A DNA stretch of 64,000 nt. Origin: Pyrocephalus nanus. Lineage: Eukaryota; Chordata; Aves; Passeriformes; Tyrannidae. The notes beneath the pieces are model-generated. The model made no database searches. It had not been told where the DNA came from and saw only the letters and a program-made list of their open reading frames with translations. The stretch spans positions 28,802,634-28,866,633 of the forward strand of contig CM076260.1 in the NCBI GenBank assembly GCA_038380795.1, written 5' to 3'. The first letter of the stretch is position 1; every line of letters starts with the position of its first letter. Position numbers and translations under genes: made by a program. Shown in pieces: positions 13,777 through 26,600 of this stretch.

Positions 13777-14607
13777 GCTAGTTTAGTGCTTCATTTCTTT
13801 TTATATAGCTGCAGAGCAAAGCAGCCAGGCTTAGTTTTATAGATTTGAATGGAGGGGCCTCAATAACAAGATTTTTGTTCTGTCTCAGTCTGTGCTTACA
13901 CTGTTATACACCAGTTGTTCACCTTTGCAGCCTTTGACAGGCAGGGGAGTTATATCAGTAAATGCCTTGTCTTGCTGCCCTTGTAAGCCCCAGATCTGTA
14001 GGACCCAGCTCTGTTTTTTCACTTCCATTATCTTGACTAGAGGATGACAAACTTTTCTTTCATCAGAGAGCAACTGATCAAGAAATTGCAACAGGCAACA
14101 GTTTTCCCCTGCATCACTAACATTTTCCCATTCTACACAGAAGATAAAAACTTCAGGAAAAAAAAAAAAAGCTAATGACTTCAGTATCACTGTTGGCTTA
14201 AAGGTGAAGGCACTCATTTGGTTCTGAGAAAGCTTCGCTCACTCTGGCCTGCCAAACTCATTGCATGGAATGAACTGTTGTGGATTTCAGTGCTTTTAAC
14301 ACGATGTTATAAAGTTAGAACGGTTTTCACAGTCATCTAACAGATCTGCTTCATCCTCTGTAAATATATATGCACTTAGCCAAAGAGAGGAAATAACCAA
14401 ATATTTCAGGCACTCATATGAACTATGTAGTATAGAAACCAACTGCTCCATCCCAAGTGAATGTTTTTTTTCATAACTGTCTGTGTTACAATAGGCACCA
14501 CAAATTATTACCTTAGGATCAGTACAGTGAAATGTGTTGAAAGACACTCTGGTACCTTCTCCATGCATGACATTGTAGTGCTTGATTTCACCAACATGCA
14601 CCTCAAA

Positions 14608-16320
14608 CTGTCCTGGATGAACAGAGAGCTGTGGCTGGAACTCAGAAAAAAAAGACTTTATGACATTGGGTAAAAAGGGACAGACAAGTCAGGAGGACTA
14701 CAAGAATGTCATTACATTATGTAGGGAGAAAATCAAAAGGGCCAAAGCCCAGTTAGAACTTAATATATATATATTAACTTATATTAACTTTACTGCTGTA
14801 AAAAACAATGAAAAATGTTCCTATAAATACATTAGCAACAAAAGGAGGGCTAAGGAGAATTTCCATCCCTTACTGGATGCAGGGGAAACATAACGATGTA
14901 GGATGAGAAAAATACTGATGTACTTAATGCCTTCTTTGCCTCAGTATTTACTCATAAGACTAGTTGCTCTCCAGGTACTCAGGCTGAAAAACAGGACAGG
15001 GAGCAGAATGAAGCCTCCATAATCAAAGGGGAAATAGTCAGTGATCTGCTAGACTATATAGACATGTGAGTCTATGTGACTGAACGGGATACATCCAGTG
15101 GTACTGAGGGAGTTAGAGGAAGTGCTCCCTGAGACACTTGCCATTATTTGTCAGCGGTCCTGGCTAATCAGAGAAGTCCCAGCTGACTGAAAGTTAGCAA
15201 ACATGATGCTCTTCTATATGAAGGGCCAGAAGGAGGATCCAGGGAACTACAGGCCCAGCCAGAATGGGTTAGGTAGGGCAGGTCCTGCTTAACCAACCTG
15301 ATCTCCTTTTATGACAAGTTAAAACCTCTAGGGAAAGATGTAGTCTGCAGATGTAGTCTACCTGGACATTAGTAAGGCCTTTGGCACTGACTCCAACAAC
15401 ATTCTCCTGGAAAAGTTGGCTGCCTGTGGCTTGAATGGGTGCACTGTTCACTGGGTAAAAACTTTTTCGATGGCTGAATGCAGAGAGTGGTGGTGAATGG
15501 AGTTACATCCAGTGGGCAGCTGGTCACTAGTGGGTTTCCCCAAGATATTGAGTTAAGTCCTGTTTAATATCTTCACTTATGACCTGGATGAGTGGATCAA
15601 GTGCACCTTCAGTCAATTTGCTTATGACACCAAATTGAATAGGATTGTTGATCTACTGGAAGGCAGAAAGGCTCTGCAAAGGAGTCTGGACAAGCTGGAT
15701 CAATGGGTCAGGTATGATGTTCAACCATCAAGTTGTTGGCCAAGTGCCAGGTCCTGTACTTGTGTCAACAATTCCATGCACCTCTACAGGCTGGGGGCAA
15801 AACAGCTGGAAAGATGCCCAGTGGAAAAGAACCTTGGGATGCTGATCAACAGTCAGCTAAACATGAGCCATCAGTGAGCCCAGGTGGCCAAGAAGGCCAG
15901 TGGCATCCTGGCCTGTATCAGGAATAGTGTGGCCAGCAGGATAAGGGAGGGCAATGTTCATCCCTTGTACTCAGCACTGGTGAGCCATACCTTGAGTCCT
16001 GTGTCCTGTTCTGGGCCCCTCACTACAAGAAAGATACTGAGGTGCTGGAGCATGTCCAGAGAAGGGTGATGAAGCTGGTAAGGGTCTGGAGCACAGGTCT
16101 TATGAGGAGCAGCTGAGAGAGCCGGGGTTGTTTAGCCTGGAGAAGAGGAGGCTCTGGGGGAACCGTATTGCTATCTACAGCTACATGAACAGAAGTCTCC
16201 TCTCCCAGGCAACTAGTAACAGGATGAGAGAAAATGACCTCAGGTTGTACCAGGAGAGGGTTAGTTTAAATATTATGAAAAAAAATTTATTTGGAACAGA
16301 TTACCCAGAGAGGTGATGGA
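14608..16320 (+). pseudogene. CR1 ORF2 remnant (reverse transcriptase), inactivated
   Basis: The + strand frames carry reverse transcriptase pieces in the right order but not in one frame. Pieces are open at 14660-14893, 15635-15877, 15884-16069 and 16128-16316. The first RT acidic motif reads DISKAFGTD, with G at the position of the second D of the usual SKAFD. The catalytic YxDD-like motif, normally FADD in CR1, reads FAYD (about 15617-15628), so one catalytic aspartate is lost. A small local duplication (GATGTAGTCT twice near 15340-15360) and a TA-rich insertion near 14763-14790 add to the decay. It cannot encode a working enzyme. Confidence 0.88.
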
Positions 16321-16463
16321 GGCTCCATTCCTGGAGTTAAGTAAAAGATGTATAGATGTGGCACTAGGGGGACATGGTGTAGTGGTGGACTTGGATGTGC
16401 TGTGTTAACAGTTGAACTCGATGATATTAAATGTCCTTTCCAACTTAAATAATTCTATGATCT
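14608..16463 (+). mobile_element. CR1 LINE, long 5'-truncated copy, sense
   Basis: About 1.86 kb of CR1 in the same direction as ADGRB3. It begins just upstream of the sequence encoding WMNRELWLELRKK, the link between the endonuclease and reverse transcriptase. It continues through DYKNVITLCREK and YISNKRRAKEN, the RT core, the C-terminal region ([22 protein letters not shown]) and a 3' tail ending AATTCTATGATCTT. The endonuclease and ORF1 are missing. The copy is well preserved in extent but broken by frameshifts and stops. Confidence 0.93.
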
Positions 16464-18649
16464 TGCCAACATAATACGTGCACCTTAATTTTACAGATAC
16501 TATACAACGGGAGAAAACATTTACCTGCTTTTCTGCACAAGCACATCACAATTTCATTCAACCTGGAGACACAATTCAACCTGGAAAGCTGCTTTTTTCC
16601 TTTCTGCTTTCGAATATCCGCTTTTTAATAGCCAATCATTCCCCCTTGTTAAATTCAAAGAAAAATTTTCAATAGAAAATTCTATCATCTGAGCAACCAT
16701 AATAATTTTTCCATGTCTAGAGGAGACAAATTTACCAAAGCATAATGTGTGTGATGTGCTTCTGTGTTTGTGGCTGCTGCTATGTCTGCAGCAGTGAGCA
16801 GCTGAGTGTTCCCTGATCACATTGATATTCCAAACCAATCAACACTGCAGCCACAGGTGAACTACACTGGGATCTGGCCAGAGGTAAAGCAATAGAAGGC
16901 CATTTAAGAACTCGAGAAAGAATTAATCTAATTTTCCCTTGAAGTCTACAAGAACTGCAGGAACCTTCACTCCAACTGAATGCAGCATTATCTCCAGAAT
17001 GACTGCAAGAATTTGGCTTGGCAGCTAGAGGCAAAAAGGTGGTCCCAGCATCCTACACTTACAGCCCTTCCCTTGCTTTTTTGTCCACTACTTCATTTGG
17101 TGCATTCTTTCACCGTGTTTTAGTTCAGGTTTGTTAAGTATTTGAGGCACAAAGGATTTTTCTCTTTCTTATTACTTGATGTAGTACTCCCATGCAGAAA
17201 TTAGGGGTCCTTGATAATGCTAATTTTCTTGAAGAAACCATTTTGGTTTGTCCTGCAAACAGAATTGAATGTCATGGGAACGATTGTATAGAAACAAAAT
17301 CAAATCAATACAGAAATTGGTTAAAATCAAATAGGCACATAGATGAAAGAATTTAATCAGACTTTATGTTTTAGGGACTCATACTTACCAGGATGACCAC
17401 ATAACATAAAAAAAGAAAGACAATTCATTTGTAGTACGTCCCTTTGTGACCCCTAGCCTCAGCCATTCAGTCAGTATGGAGAACCAGGAGACTTTACCTC
17501 AAGCAATGTTATGTCTGTCATAGAATGAAAACAACCCTCTCAGAGTCCTCATTCTCTTTTTCCTCTCAACTCTTGCTCTTGTCAGGTTGCATTATACATA
17601 GATAACACAAATCTTGAAGACATGCCCTCTGGTTAAAAACTGAAACAACAATAACAACAGCAAGATCTCTCACACAGCACGACAACGTGAGCGGAATTTA
17701 ATCATAGATAACTGGAGTGTTTAAGAGCAGTATTTAATAAAACAATAATAAAAATCTTGATCAATAAACACAATGACAAGTATAAGAGAAAAAAGTTATC
17801 TGTTTAATGATTATTCATTCCTCAACCCTAGAGTCATTTGATACTCTACCAAAGAGCAGTCTTATCTATTCAAAATATGTATTAAAATGTTTTGTTGAAT
17901 CCATGCATAAATTAAAATACTGAAATTTTATAATGACTTTGTTACCTATTTGGTGGTTATAGCTCAGGGACTAGAATTGACAATACTGATGATGATGATC
18001 ATGATTAGAAAAAAGGAATTATGTAATGTGATAAAGTGGAAAAAAAATCTCTTGAGCAACATAGGAGTTTTCTTGTGAGAGTAGAGAAAAAGGTACAAAA
18101 AGAACCAAGCATCCCTCTGAGATGTTCACATTCTTCTTCCAAAAGCATTTTTGATCTCCATAGATACTAGATGAGATTTTCTTCGAAGATTCTTTTATAC
18201 ACCTCATCACATATAGAACAGCACAATTTCCTGACATCTGTGCAGAGATTCAGTTTACCTAAGATTAATGTCTAGAACACCACAGGATTCAGTGTGATTA
18301 ATGTGCCTTCTTTTCTCTAAAAAAAAATCACTGTTGTGAGGAATATTTTGCTTAAGAATATTTGGAAGTATATGACAGTGGGACAACTGTTTCTATATAG
18401 TGAAGCAATCCTCATTTTTCTTTTCATCAATATAAATTCAGAATAAGTTCCTTAAAGCACAAGGTTGCAGTGATTTCAGCTGAGTGCACTGAGGCAGATT
18501 GAAGCACAGCTCTGCAAAAACTTGGTGCAGCAGATTGCACACTGTGAATGTATAAATGCAGGAAGGCAAAAGTTCAGTTTCAGGGCACTCCTTACACTTC
18601 AGCTTTGGTCTGGATTTCAGAACATTTACAGGTACCTGTTACAGAATTG

Positions 18650-18830
18650 TAGAAGAAAGGAAATTCATGAGATCATCCAGTCCAAACTCCAGTCCTATCA
18701 GAATCAGCTATACTTATTATTCCAGCATTTTCTTTTTCGTGGCTGTTATTAAGGCCTCCAATATGGAAGTGTGCATAGTTTCTTCAGGTACATCCTTTCC
18801 TTTGCAGTTGAAAAGTTTTCCCTAATTTAT
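18650..18830 (-). repeat. possible old CR1 3' fragment, antisense
   Basis: The + strand words ATTGTAGAAGAAAGG and GAGATCATCCAGTCCAAAC, then TTGAAAAGTTTTCCCTAAT, follow the order of a CR1 3' end read in reverse. The match is patchy, so this may be a very old copy or chance. Confidence 0.35.
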
Positions 18831-20404
18831 ATCCTTAATATTCTTTGACACAATATATATCAATTACTTTTTTTCCCTTTCCTGGTATACACAAAGGGAA
18901 TATATGATTGCCTTCCTCTTTGCAGAAACTGTGTATTTAATAGTATGTTATCATGATTGAGATTGAGACTATTAATTAATTTCAATGATGAAGAAATGGA
19001 AAATTATTTTGTATTGCTTTAGCAGTGTCCTTCATAAAATGCTGAATATAGAAAAGAAAAAATCTCTTGCATGATGTTAGGTTATAAATATTCAGATGCA
19101 TAACTGGAGATGCATAGCCCTATCTTTAGACCTTATTCTGTTTCTTTTAAAAGATGGATGAAATAATATTCTAGAACACTGAAACAACCTGAAAATAAAC
19201 GAATAAACTGTAAATAATTTATTATATTAAAGGAAAGTAAATGAAAGTTCCATGCTAGAAGAGTCAAAGGACTATTGCTTATCAGAAAAAAACCAGCCTG
19301 TAAAGAAGTTTTCCTCAAACCTGAAAGAAAGCTCTATCTCACAATGACATCATGTTATAGATGTGATGTGAATGTTCTTACAATTTCTGCATCTTAGGAG
19401 CATTATGAAAAATATTTTATAAAATATTAGTGTTGGGTTGTGGAGGTAAAAAGAAAAGTGGTTTGCAGATTATGAGCGATTTCAGGATATATTTTTATTT
19501 CAAACTATCTCTCCTCACTTCTGTGTAAGGTTTACTAATTTGTGTTCTTATATTCCTTCTACCATAAAATGTATTAATGACATCATTAGTAATACCTAGC
19601 CGTGAATCCAACATCATCTTAAAAAATAATGAAAAAAGGTTTATTGTATAATTACTCTTCAAATTAATAATTCTTTTCAGTCTCTTATACGTTTCTTGAG
19701 GGTTCATTGTTTTCTGTCCTTTTAAAGCACATCTATTTGATAAATTTGCAGTGATTATTATGCAGTAATAAATTTGTACTCCAGTGCTGGGGGCCTGGGA
19801 AGTCTGACTTTGTAAAGAGTCATTTTTATTATATCATACTTTCTGATAAATCAGGGGACAAAGGCAGTTGGACCCTGAGTCAAAGTCCAGTTAAACATTT
19901 CAGTAATTTTTCAAGTACGCAGCCATATAGTGCAAGCAGCTAGAGGCTGGGCTGACAACTGAAGTGTCAGTTTAACAGCTGCTTCATTTCACTATCTCTC
20001 GGCTCATAAACTTTATTTTTAATGAGTCTGCCTGTAAGACCACTAAAAAATGACCTTCACAGAGAACTACAAGGACCCACCCACAGTGGTGACCAAAATA
20101 GCTTTCTTGGGCAGTGCATAATATCACACTGACCATAGCACAGAAAAAAAGGAGCATAGTGAGAAAGACATTACACTAAGCACTGATGAGAATATTCTGT
20201 ATTTTCATGCAGAAAGATTATTGTGATATCTGTGCAAGTAACCCACTACCTTCAACTCATACTAATCTGGACATTTTCATTGGCTTTAATAGTGTTGCAC
20301 CAGTTTGCATCAACTGAGTGAATCACCTGTGATTTTAAAGATGTGTTTAGGAGGTGTCTTACAACAAGAAAATACATTATTTAACTCATCATCACTGATA
20401 ATAT

Positions 20405-20452
20405 AGAGGCTGTTAATTCTTAAATTCTTACATTAACAGAGGCTGTTAATTC
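20405..20452. repeat. 15-bp direct repeat with 18-bp spacer
   Basis: AGAGGCTGTTAATTC occurs at 20405-20419 and again at 20438-20452. It looks like a micro-duplication. Confidence 0.85.
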
Positions 20453-21930
20453 CGAATCCCTGTACATTGCTTGCTGGTCTTAGTCAAAACTCTGCCCTAA
20501 TTAACTCTAATTTTCATCCACTTTCTTTACCTAAACACATTGCAACCTTCTGTTTTGTTACGCTATTACTAAGAGCATGCTGCTAGTCTAACTCAAGGCA
20601 GTGTGAGCCTGGAGGGATAGCTGAATATCAGGGAAAGGAACTTTAGGTTGGAGTTTGGGAGGATGAAAAAAAAAAGGTGCTCTTGAAGCTGTGTATGAGT
20701 AGTGTGGCTCAGGGGAGGAAAGATACTTGGGTAGGGAAATTGAGATTTCTGAGTATGACATAAGTAAAAAAAAAGTAGCAAACTGAGCTGTAATTTTAAG
20801 AGCCAGGACATCTGACATACTTTAAACCACCTGGCTACTTTTGAAGTAGGTGTAATAATTTAGTCCTGTGGCAAAGTGGGCACTTGCTAGACCTTTTTTA
20901 TCATTGTGTCCAAAAGCAACCAAAATGTCTTGCTGAAAGCACTAAAGAGTATACTACAGCTCCCACTTCTGCTGCTAGAGATCTGTAAAATTTTTCACTG
21001 AAAAAAGTTTTACTTTTTCAAAAATATAAAAACCAGTCAAACTTAGGATCATTTTAATTTATTATTTGCATTCCAAAAGCAGCTGAGACCAAGACTTCTG
21101 TGTGCAATGAATGGTCCAAAACCATTGCAATTTGGCTGGCCCTGCTGTCTTTAAAATATGAGTTTAAACTCTGGTAGGAGCATGAAAAAAACAAATTGGA
21201 GGTGAACGCACAGATGAAACAAAAGGAAGCAAAATAATGCAGTGCAAAATAACCTGCTAAATAGTTTGACGCCTTTCCTGCCAGTGTTTCTATAAGAATA
21301 AGAGCACAGTAGACTCTTTGTGAGGATTGATCATATTGCTGTTATTCCTAGTACTGAAAAAACATTTTTGTTCTCCCTTAAACCCTGCCTTCAAGTTATG
21401 TGACTCCTTTCCCACAGTACATCCTGAGGCACATGTTAAATTTAGGAGTTCAGGTTTATGGACTGTCTTTTGTCTTCTATGTCTTATGGGCTTGAATAAA
21501 GGTGCACTGAATATTGTTCATCCTCAAAATCTGGAAATATGATCCAGGGTCAATGAACAGCTGGACAAGTTCCAGAAAAAGTTCTACTCTTTTTAGCTTG
21601 GTACCAAGACACAAAATGTGAGCAGATGAGGCAAATGGCAACATTGAACAGGAAAAATGCAAATCACGTTTATGTTTGCTTTTGCTTGTTCCCAAGAAAG
21701 TAGTTCATATTGTTATGTGTCCAGTATCAGATCCCTGAACTTACTGAAATTAATTTTCTTCAGTTATCACACCTTTTCCCCCACTGTCATTTTCCTACAT
21801 GATTACTGTCAAAGCCTACTTCTAAAAGGAATGGAAATTACACTAAATTATTTCTGCAAGTAAGCTTCTTGCCTGATTATTTATTACAATATTCTGGAGA
21901 CTAAGGGAGGTATTTCTGCTGAAATATTTG

Positions 21931-21975
21931 TTAAAAAAAAAAACCAACCAACCAAACAAACAAAAAAAAAACCCA
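21931..21975. repeat. A/C-rich low-complexity tract
   Basis: A run of A with interspersed CC, including AACCAACCAACCAAACAAAC. It is simple sequence with no associated element seen. Confidence 0.75.
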
Positions 21976-22545
21976 GACAAATTCATGGTCTCATTTCTCA
22001 ATGAATATTTTTTTCCTAAATATTAATCATACCATTATGCTTGTACTGCTGTACTCACAGTATAGAATAGGTTCACTCCCCATCTATGATGCAGGGAACA
22101 GGTATTCTCCTAAGTTTTAAGTATTTCTAGGGTTTTAACAAGGCTGTTGTGGTTCATAAAAATCCCCAGCTACTACTACAGATTACTTGCCATAGATGAA
22201 ATTTGAAGCAGCCACTTTGCCCAGCCCCAGCTGTGTTATATATATCTAGTTTATCTGAAGACTGGTTAAGAATGTAACCAAAATATGAACCAACAGCATG
22301 AAAAAACCCCACTGCTTAGAGTCCATGTGTCAGAGGAGGATTGCATTTTTTAAATTTCTTTCCTGAGAGTTATTTTGAACCCTTTCAAACACTCTGCTAC
22401 TTTTGCTATATATTTTATTCTTTAGTCTATCCTTTTATTTAATTTTTTTATAACAAAGACCTGCATATCCACACAAAGTGTCTGTGGAGATCTGGAAGTG
22501 ACAAAACTATCTTTATGCTCTCCCTTCCATGTCACCAACACATTA

Positions 22546-22612
22546 TCACAGAATCACAGAATCATCCATGTTGGAAGAGACCTTCAAGATCATCTAGTCC
22601 AACTGTTTGTTA
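22546..22612 (-). mobile_element. CR1 LINE 3' end, very short, antisense
   Basis: TCACAGAATCACAGAATCAT, then TTGGAAGAGACCTTCAAGAT, then CATCTAGTCCAACTG: this is the reverse complement of a CR1 3' terminus with its octamer tail. The similarity fades after about 70 bases, so only the extreme 3' end remains. Confidence 0.8.
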
Positions 22613-22780
22613 CATTAGTAATTTTTCCCTCTCTGTGTATGTCAGTAATAAGGCCAAGCCCCAAGCAATTAAAGATCCATTTATAAAGATGGTGCCAGCA
22701 TTTTGGTTATCAGTTGCATAGTATTTTCTCTTCATCCCTCCTGCTGAGAGTGAGGTCTGTCTAGAGTAATTTTCCTTCCT

Positions 22781-22820
22781 TTAAAACCCTTCCAACTCAG
22801 GATGTTCTATGTTTTTATGA
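22781..22820 (+). repeat. possible CR1 3' end, sense
   Basis: CCCTTCCAACTCAGGATGTT followed by CTATG resembles the last bases of a CR1 copy in sense direction. It lies about 170 bp from an antisense CR1 tail. The match is only about 40 bases long. Confidence 0.4.
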
Positions 22821-23380
22821 CAATTTAGCTTTCCATTTGGAAGAACTTGTGTTTGTATACATAAATTCATATGCATGTTTAAAAATAGGTTGTTTAACAA
22901 ATGTGCTCCTTTTTTAGCCTTGCCTGGCCTTGTCATATATTTGTGATACACTCTGCATCTTCCTAAGATGCTAAGTCAGCTTTGAGAATAAATCAGATCC
23001 ACAAGCCAACTTCTTATCAGGAGTATATTTCTACTAGCATATTTTTTGGATCACTAGCCCTGAACAGATCTGATTGGAGAGCTACTGCTAAAATTTACTC
23101 TCCTGTGCAGATACATAGGAGCAATTCATAACTTAATTTACATTTGTTGGGAAAATAAGTGGCAACTGTGGTTGTACAGCTGTTCCTCTGAGGAAGGACA
23201 GTTCCTTACTACATCATGGCAGTAGATTAAAGCCACAGTCTGGCCCCTGAAGTTTCAAGAAGCAAATGGGTGAAACACAAGAAATTCAAAATCTTTCAGT
23301 ACAAAATTAATGATTCTCTGATAAAAATAATATTTCTGCCATCATAGTCTACTATTTTGTCTTAACTTTACAGGACAAAC

Positions 23381-23398
23381 CTTTTTTTTTTTTTTTTT
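23381..23398. repeat. poly(T) tract upstream of exon 4
   Basis: A T run about 100 bases before the exon at 23498. It is separate from the acceptor's own pyrimidine tract (TTCTGTTCTTCTGATACAG). Confidence 0.7.
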
Positions 23399-23497
23399 AC
23401 TAGTTTTAGTATTTAATATTTTGTCTGTATTTAGAATTTATCATACCTTTTCCTCAGTAAAGTAGGTTCTGATATTAATTCTGTTCTTCTGATACAG

Positions 23498-23692
23498 ATT
23501 AAAGAGCACCTTGCTAAGGGACAGAGGATGTTGGCTGGTGATGGCATGTCCCAAGTAACCAAGACGCTGTTGGATTTAACGCAGAGGAAAAATTTTTATG
23601 CTGGGGACCTTCTAATTTCTGTGGAAATTCTCAGAAATGTTACAGACACATTTAAAAGAGCGAGTTACATCCCTGCGTCTGATGGGGTTCAG
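23498..23692 (+). CDS. ADGRB3: ADGRB3 exon 4 of window: GAIN subdomain A, first part
   Basis: This 195-nt exon is phase 0 at both ends and covers window residues 125-189. It starts [19 protein letters not shown], continues [20 protein letters not shown] and closes with [20 protein letters not shown]. This is the start of the helical GAIN A subdomain, and NVT is a potential N-glycosylation site. The GAIN domain folds around the autoproteolysis site in adhesion GPCRs, but the GPS itself lies beyond this window. The donor CAG/GTAAGA matches consensus. Because the exon is a multiple of three with matching phases, skipping it would keep the frame while deleting 65 residues of the fold. Confidence 0.97.
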
Positions 23693-26600
23693 GTAAGAGA
23701 AACACTGTAAAGGTAATGTTTCATTACCCAAAAAAAACCCCAACTGATGGAGTTTTTGTCAGTACACTGCACATCAACTGGTTTACCTGCTGAATGATAG
23801 ACATAAGCAGTGTTCATGTAAAAGTAAGATACAAGTTTAAAACAGGAAAAAGACTCAGCTACATATAATAAAACAACTATCTAAAACAATGCATCAAGTG
23901 AAAAATGTAAAATTCTTTATTTGTAACATTCAGTATCTTTGACTTTCAAGGTTTAGTTTGATGGATAGAGGGTGTGTTGGTATTTTTTTTTGCACTAAGC
24001 ATTTCACTAGTGTTGTTTGTTCCAGTTCATTTCTGTTCAAAATTAGTTAGTTTCAGTTCAAAATCTATCCACAATATTATGTTATTCTGGCATAGCTTCT
24101 TCATTTCAGGTAAATAAAGCTTACTAAAAGTACACAGGAGTGATGGATAGTGCATTTGGTATGAATTTTCTATTTCACATGTTAAATTAACTCTTCTTGT
24201 ACAAGAGGACAAAGAAAATGCTGTCAGAAAATGAGCTAAAATCAATATAATTATTTCTACATAATAAGCTCCACAACTCGTTGTGTACTATTGATTAAAA
24301 TAAATATTACTCAGGACTTCTAAATCAAAATATGGGTTTCATCTGTGTCTGAAATTTTAGACACTTTTCAAAGATTGAAGATGTACTGAAAAAGAATACT
24401 AAGAAGGTAAATCTATATATTATTTATGAAAAAGAGAGTTTAATGATCATTCATAAATTACTAATGAAGATATTAATGCAGGTCATGTGTACATATTTAT
24501 GTAACAGCAAGCACAGATTATAAATACACTTGGGAATATATGCATGCAGATGAAGGGAGATATCTTGGAAAAGACAGTTCTTCCACAGTTAAGTTTTCAA
24601 GAGCTTGCTATTATTTTTTATCTTTTCTATTTTTTCTGTGCACAAAGAATATTAACTTCCACAATGAAACCAACATTTCTTGTGTTTGCCTGTAGCCAGC
24701 TGAAAGTAATAATTATTTTTCCAATGGTGCTTTTCAAAAAGAACAATCCTTTTTTTTTTTTTTTTAATTTAATGAGAGTCCGTATCTTTTCCTACTTTCC
24801 TGGGTTTACCATTAAACAGTGTGTTATTCACTGAAAATTTTTCATGCAGTCAGAAATCTGATAGCCCAGTGTGACTTCTTCATGGTTCACAGGCACTGCA
24901 GAAATCTTAGAACCAGTCTCAAGCAATTGCTTAACACAAGTGATTTTGTTCATGGGCTTAGCAGATCAGGTCATCTGCAGTTTACATACATTAGGGAGAA
25001 TTTGATTCTTTTCCCACTAATGGCGGCACCAAAAGTTCTCGTCACTTCAGCAATGTAGAGATGTTTCCGAAATTCGTAAAAGTATTCTGGCAGAACTTGG
25101 CAAAATTAATAACTATTATTTAAATAATTTAAATTAATAACTTTGAAGTAAAGATGTTAAAATTCATAGGCCACATTCTGAAGGAAATAAGGATTTCTCA
25201 AATTAAAGAAAAATAGCTATATTTCAGTATTTGCATGCCTAAATACCAAGAATTCTTAAATTCCAGCTGAAAAAAAAAGGCACTGAAACACAGTCAGAAA
25301 TAATAAAAGTTAAAAAAATTAAAAGAAATTGCAAGCTAAGGTAAAATGAAAGGAAAATTATAATATACGGTGTTCAGGAAAGTAAGTGAAATCAGAATTA
25401 TGCATGTTTTGCCCAGGGGATATATTTAGCAATGTTCCCATTACTGACATCTAATGATATAAAATGAAATCCTGCCTCACTAACATAAGTTTAAAATTTA
25501 CTGTCAATTTCTGAGAAACATGGATTTTTCCATATGTAACAATATTTCATATTCTACCATACTCTGGAGGATTGTATTTACTTTTTTTTTTACTATCATA
25601 TATTTTCATACTTTCTAGTCCTTCATCAAAGTAAGTGACAAAAAGGTGAAAATTAAATTCATTTGCACCACTCTATGTGGTGCTCTAATTACATTCTACT
25701 TTTTGAACTAGATAAAGAGCAGAATTTTTTAGTTGGTAGATTTCTGTTTTAAAGGAATTATCAGAAAAGCGTGAGTGAGATTTAAAATCCCTGAAAGTCA
25801 TAAATTATCATTTTGCATTATGTCAGAAAAGTAGGTTGGGATGAATTGTGGGCTATAGTATTTTTTAAGACCCAAAAACAACACTTATATTAAAACTCAG
25901 AAACGAATAGTATATATGTCTAAGGATATTTATTTCTTATACATTCCATCCATCTAGATAGTCCCTCAGCTGCCTATAATCTCTGTTTTATATTTAGTAT
26001 TAATATTCATGAATAGTGTAAAAGATGATTCAAAGATTCCATTAAAAAAATTGAAAAAAAAAGTGAGATCAAATTTGAAAATTTAAGACTAATTACTCAA
26101 AACAAAGGTGCTACTGCCTGATATGCTGCATAGAGAATGCCACTTGTTTAGGCAGACAGATAGCAAGAGCAAAATAAAGTTTCTAAGGTATACATATCTA
26201 GTGCCAAGTTATTTATTATACAACTCTTTTGCCATTTGCATCTTTTAACCTTTTTTTGCAACAATATTTATAGATGCATTGCATATACAGTTCTAGGAAC
26301 AAAAATAACCCTATATGAGGCAGTTAAACAAGAAGGTGTCCTGCATCAGTGACTGAAAATTGCAGTAGAGTAACAGATACAATCGCAAGTCAAGAGTCGC
26401 TCAATTCTTCTGCAAGCAAGGTCTTTCATGTAGTATGGGAATTACCCTAAAATATCCTGTGTGGGTACACTGAGGTAATGAGATGCCATTGTACTTATGT
26501 AAGAAGGATTCTAACAGGAAAAAAAAATTCTAAATAAACATAATACAAACAACTATTTGGAACTATTCAGAACTGGTCTAAAAGTGGTTGAGCTACCTTT

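Larger units (their letters stand above)
7386..23497 (+). other. ADGRB3: ADGRB3 intron (16.1 kb) with CR1 insertions
   Basis: This phase-0 intron separates HormR from GAIN. It starts GTAGGT and ends TTCTTCTGATACAG. The recognisable content is an antisense CR1 (12820-13258), a long sense CR1 (14608-16463), small CR1 3' ends near 22.5-22.8 kb, a possible old CR1 trace at 18.65 kb, and several poly(T) or A/C-rich tracts (for example 13761-13776 and 21931-21975). From 7.4-12.8 kb and 16.5-22.5 kb I see otherwise only unique AT-rich intron. Confidence 0.85.

Noticed and set aside
13885..14601. Two - strand frames (110 and 101 codons) upstream of the long CR1
   Set aside because: No similarity recognised and no CR1 endonuclease features. 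Treated as chance frames in unique intron.
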